Origin: Clostridia bacterium
GTDB taxonomy: Bacteria > Bacillota > Clostridia > Christensenellales > UBA1242
NCBI GenBank assembly: GCA_017399515.1
Contig: JAFQBZ010000156.1
Coordinates: 1 to 5,283, forward strand
Length of the DNA: 5,283 nt
Direction: 5' to 3'
Part shown: piece after piece, positions 5,047 through 5,283 of the stretch
How positions within the stretch are numbered: the first letter of the stretch is position 1
How the letters are laid out: each line of letters starts with the position of its first letter
The notes under the pieces: model-generated
The model's database searches: none
What the model saw: only the letters and a program-made list of their open reading frames with translations
Told to the model about the DNA's origin: nothing
Position numbers and translations under genes: made by a program

Positions 5047-5102
5047 CGAAGAATCATAAAAAAAGAGGTGGTAAGTTTCTTTATTTTGAATAAACATATA
5101 AC

Positions 5103-5131
5103 TTGACAAGAAAAAGTATAATATGTATAAT
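5103..5131 (+). promoter_or_regulatory. Perfect consensus sigma-A promoter
   Basis: TTGACA (5103-5108), a 17-base spacer and TATAAT (5126-5131) match the housekeeping consensus at every position. A second TATAAT lies at 5117-5122. Transcription should start near 5138, just before GGGAGGT (5141-5147) and GGAG (5151-5154). Confidence 0.9.
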
Positions 5132-5156
5132 GACAATAGTGGGAGGTATTGGAGTA

Positions 5157-5243
5157 ATGAGTTTTAACAAAATTATCAATAACGATTATAAGTTTAACTT
5201 AGAAAATTTTATATGTTGGTATGATTCAGCATATACATGGTGA
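5157..5243 (+). CDS. Short 28-codon ORF behind a strong promoter (leader peptide or broken gene start)
   Basis: ATG 5157 sits 9 bases after GGGAGGT and 2 after GGAG, and reads 28 residues (MSFNKIINNDYKFNLENFIC then WYDSAYTW) to TGA at 5241-5243. The last two bases of the in-overlap ATG at 5237-5239 precede this stop, giving ATGGTGA. The strong promoter and ribosome site say that translation starts here. The product is either a leader peptide coupled to the next frame or the N-terminus of a gene broken by a frameshift near 5237. The C-terminal WYDSAYTW is aromatic-rich. No family recognised. Confidence 0.45.
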   Translation: MSFNKIINNDYKFNLENFICWYDSAYTW

Positions 5244-5283
5244 ACTACATCATGAACGATGCACCGCGTGCGTATATTCAGGG
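5237..5283 (+). CDS. Start or continuation of an ORF leaving the right edge
   Basis: From ATG 5237 an open frame reads MVNYIMNDAPRAYIQ to the window end; other starts are GTG 5240 and ATG 5252. It is shifted by one frame step from the preceding 28-codon ORF and overlaps its stop. No ribosome site precedes ATG 5237, which fits coupled translation or a frameshifted gene. The last ~35 bases (ACGATGCACCGCGTGCG) are more GC-rich than the preceding kilobase. Too short to identify. Confidence 0.25.
   Translation, partial: MVNYIMNDAPRAYIQ

Noticed and set aside
4872..5057. Minus-strand 61-residue Ser-rich ORF
   Set aside because: It is the antisense of the GAA/GAT-rich acidic ORF, which explains the Ser/Phe runs.
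5064..5088. Ribosome-site-like AGAGGTGGT at 5064-5072
   Set aside because: The only nearby start is TTG 5086, which gives 7 codons before a stop. It may be a relic of the site at 4910-4915.
1..5283. Recoding of TGA as Trp
   Set aside because: TGG is used for Trp, recD2 ends at TGA directly before a terminator, and the sporulation genes point to a standard-code organism.
1..5283. CRISPR array, transposase or integrase
   Set aside because: No regularly spaced repeats and no protein motifs of these kinds were seen on either strand.

Overview
The window looks like chromosomal DNA from a low-GC, endospore-forming Firmicute, probably a member of the Clostridia or a relative. The main evidence is a yabP-yabQ-divIC gene run. 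The first two are spore-coat/cortex genes known only from endospore formers, and their linkage to divIC is conserved. The genes read normally with the standard code. AT-rich intergenic DNA, strong AGGAG-type ribosome sites and T-tailed hairpin terminators fit the same group.

Layout. Bases 1-474 (minus strand) hold the N-terminal 158 residues of an exported divergent polysaccharide deacetylase (YibQ/DUF610 type); the gene runs off the left edge. A divergent spacer of about 110 bases separates it from recD2 (585-2810, plus), a complete 741-residue RecD2-type SF1B helicase. recD2 has no visible ribosome-binding site, and its best promoter would start transcription at the ATG itself. A hairpin terminator follows, and its right arm doubles as the ribosome site of yabP. 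yabP (2860-3141), yabQ (3141-3509) and divIC (3478-3759) are tightly packed with 1-base and 32-base overlaps and end in a clear terminator.

The 3795-3949 spacer is regulatory: a series of A-tracts phased at one per helical turn, then a TTGACA promoter, then an initiator tRNA(fMet) with encoded CCA (3950-4025) and its terminator. Directly downstream, 4058-4205 holds a decayed tRNA-derived segment. It contains an exact 18-base copy of the tRNA 3' end and flank, T-arm-like and D-arm-like fragments, and its own terminator.

From about 4206 the DNA becomes more AT-rich and the genes are unfamiliar. There is a 192-residue protein with a faint PUA/EVE-like look behind an extended -10 promoter, a 41-residue very acidic protein, and then a perfect consensus promoter (TTGACA, 17-base spacer, TATAAT). 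That promoter leads into a 28-codon ORF whose stop overlaps the start of another ORF leaving the window. This right-hand kilobase, beginning just after a tRNA gene and its partial duplicate, is the part most likely to be accessory DNA. Functionally the left part covers housekeeping (DNA repair, cell division, envelope) and sporulation. I see no complete defence system, transposase, integrase or CRISPR array.
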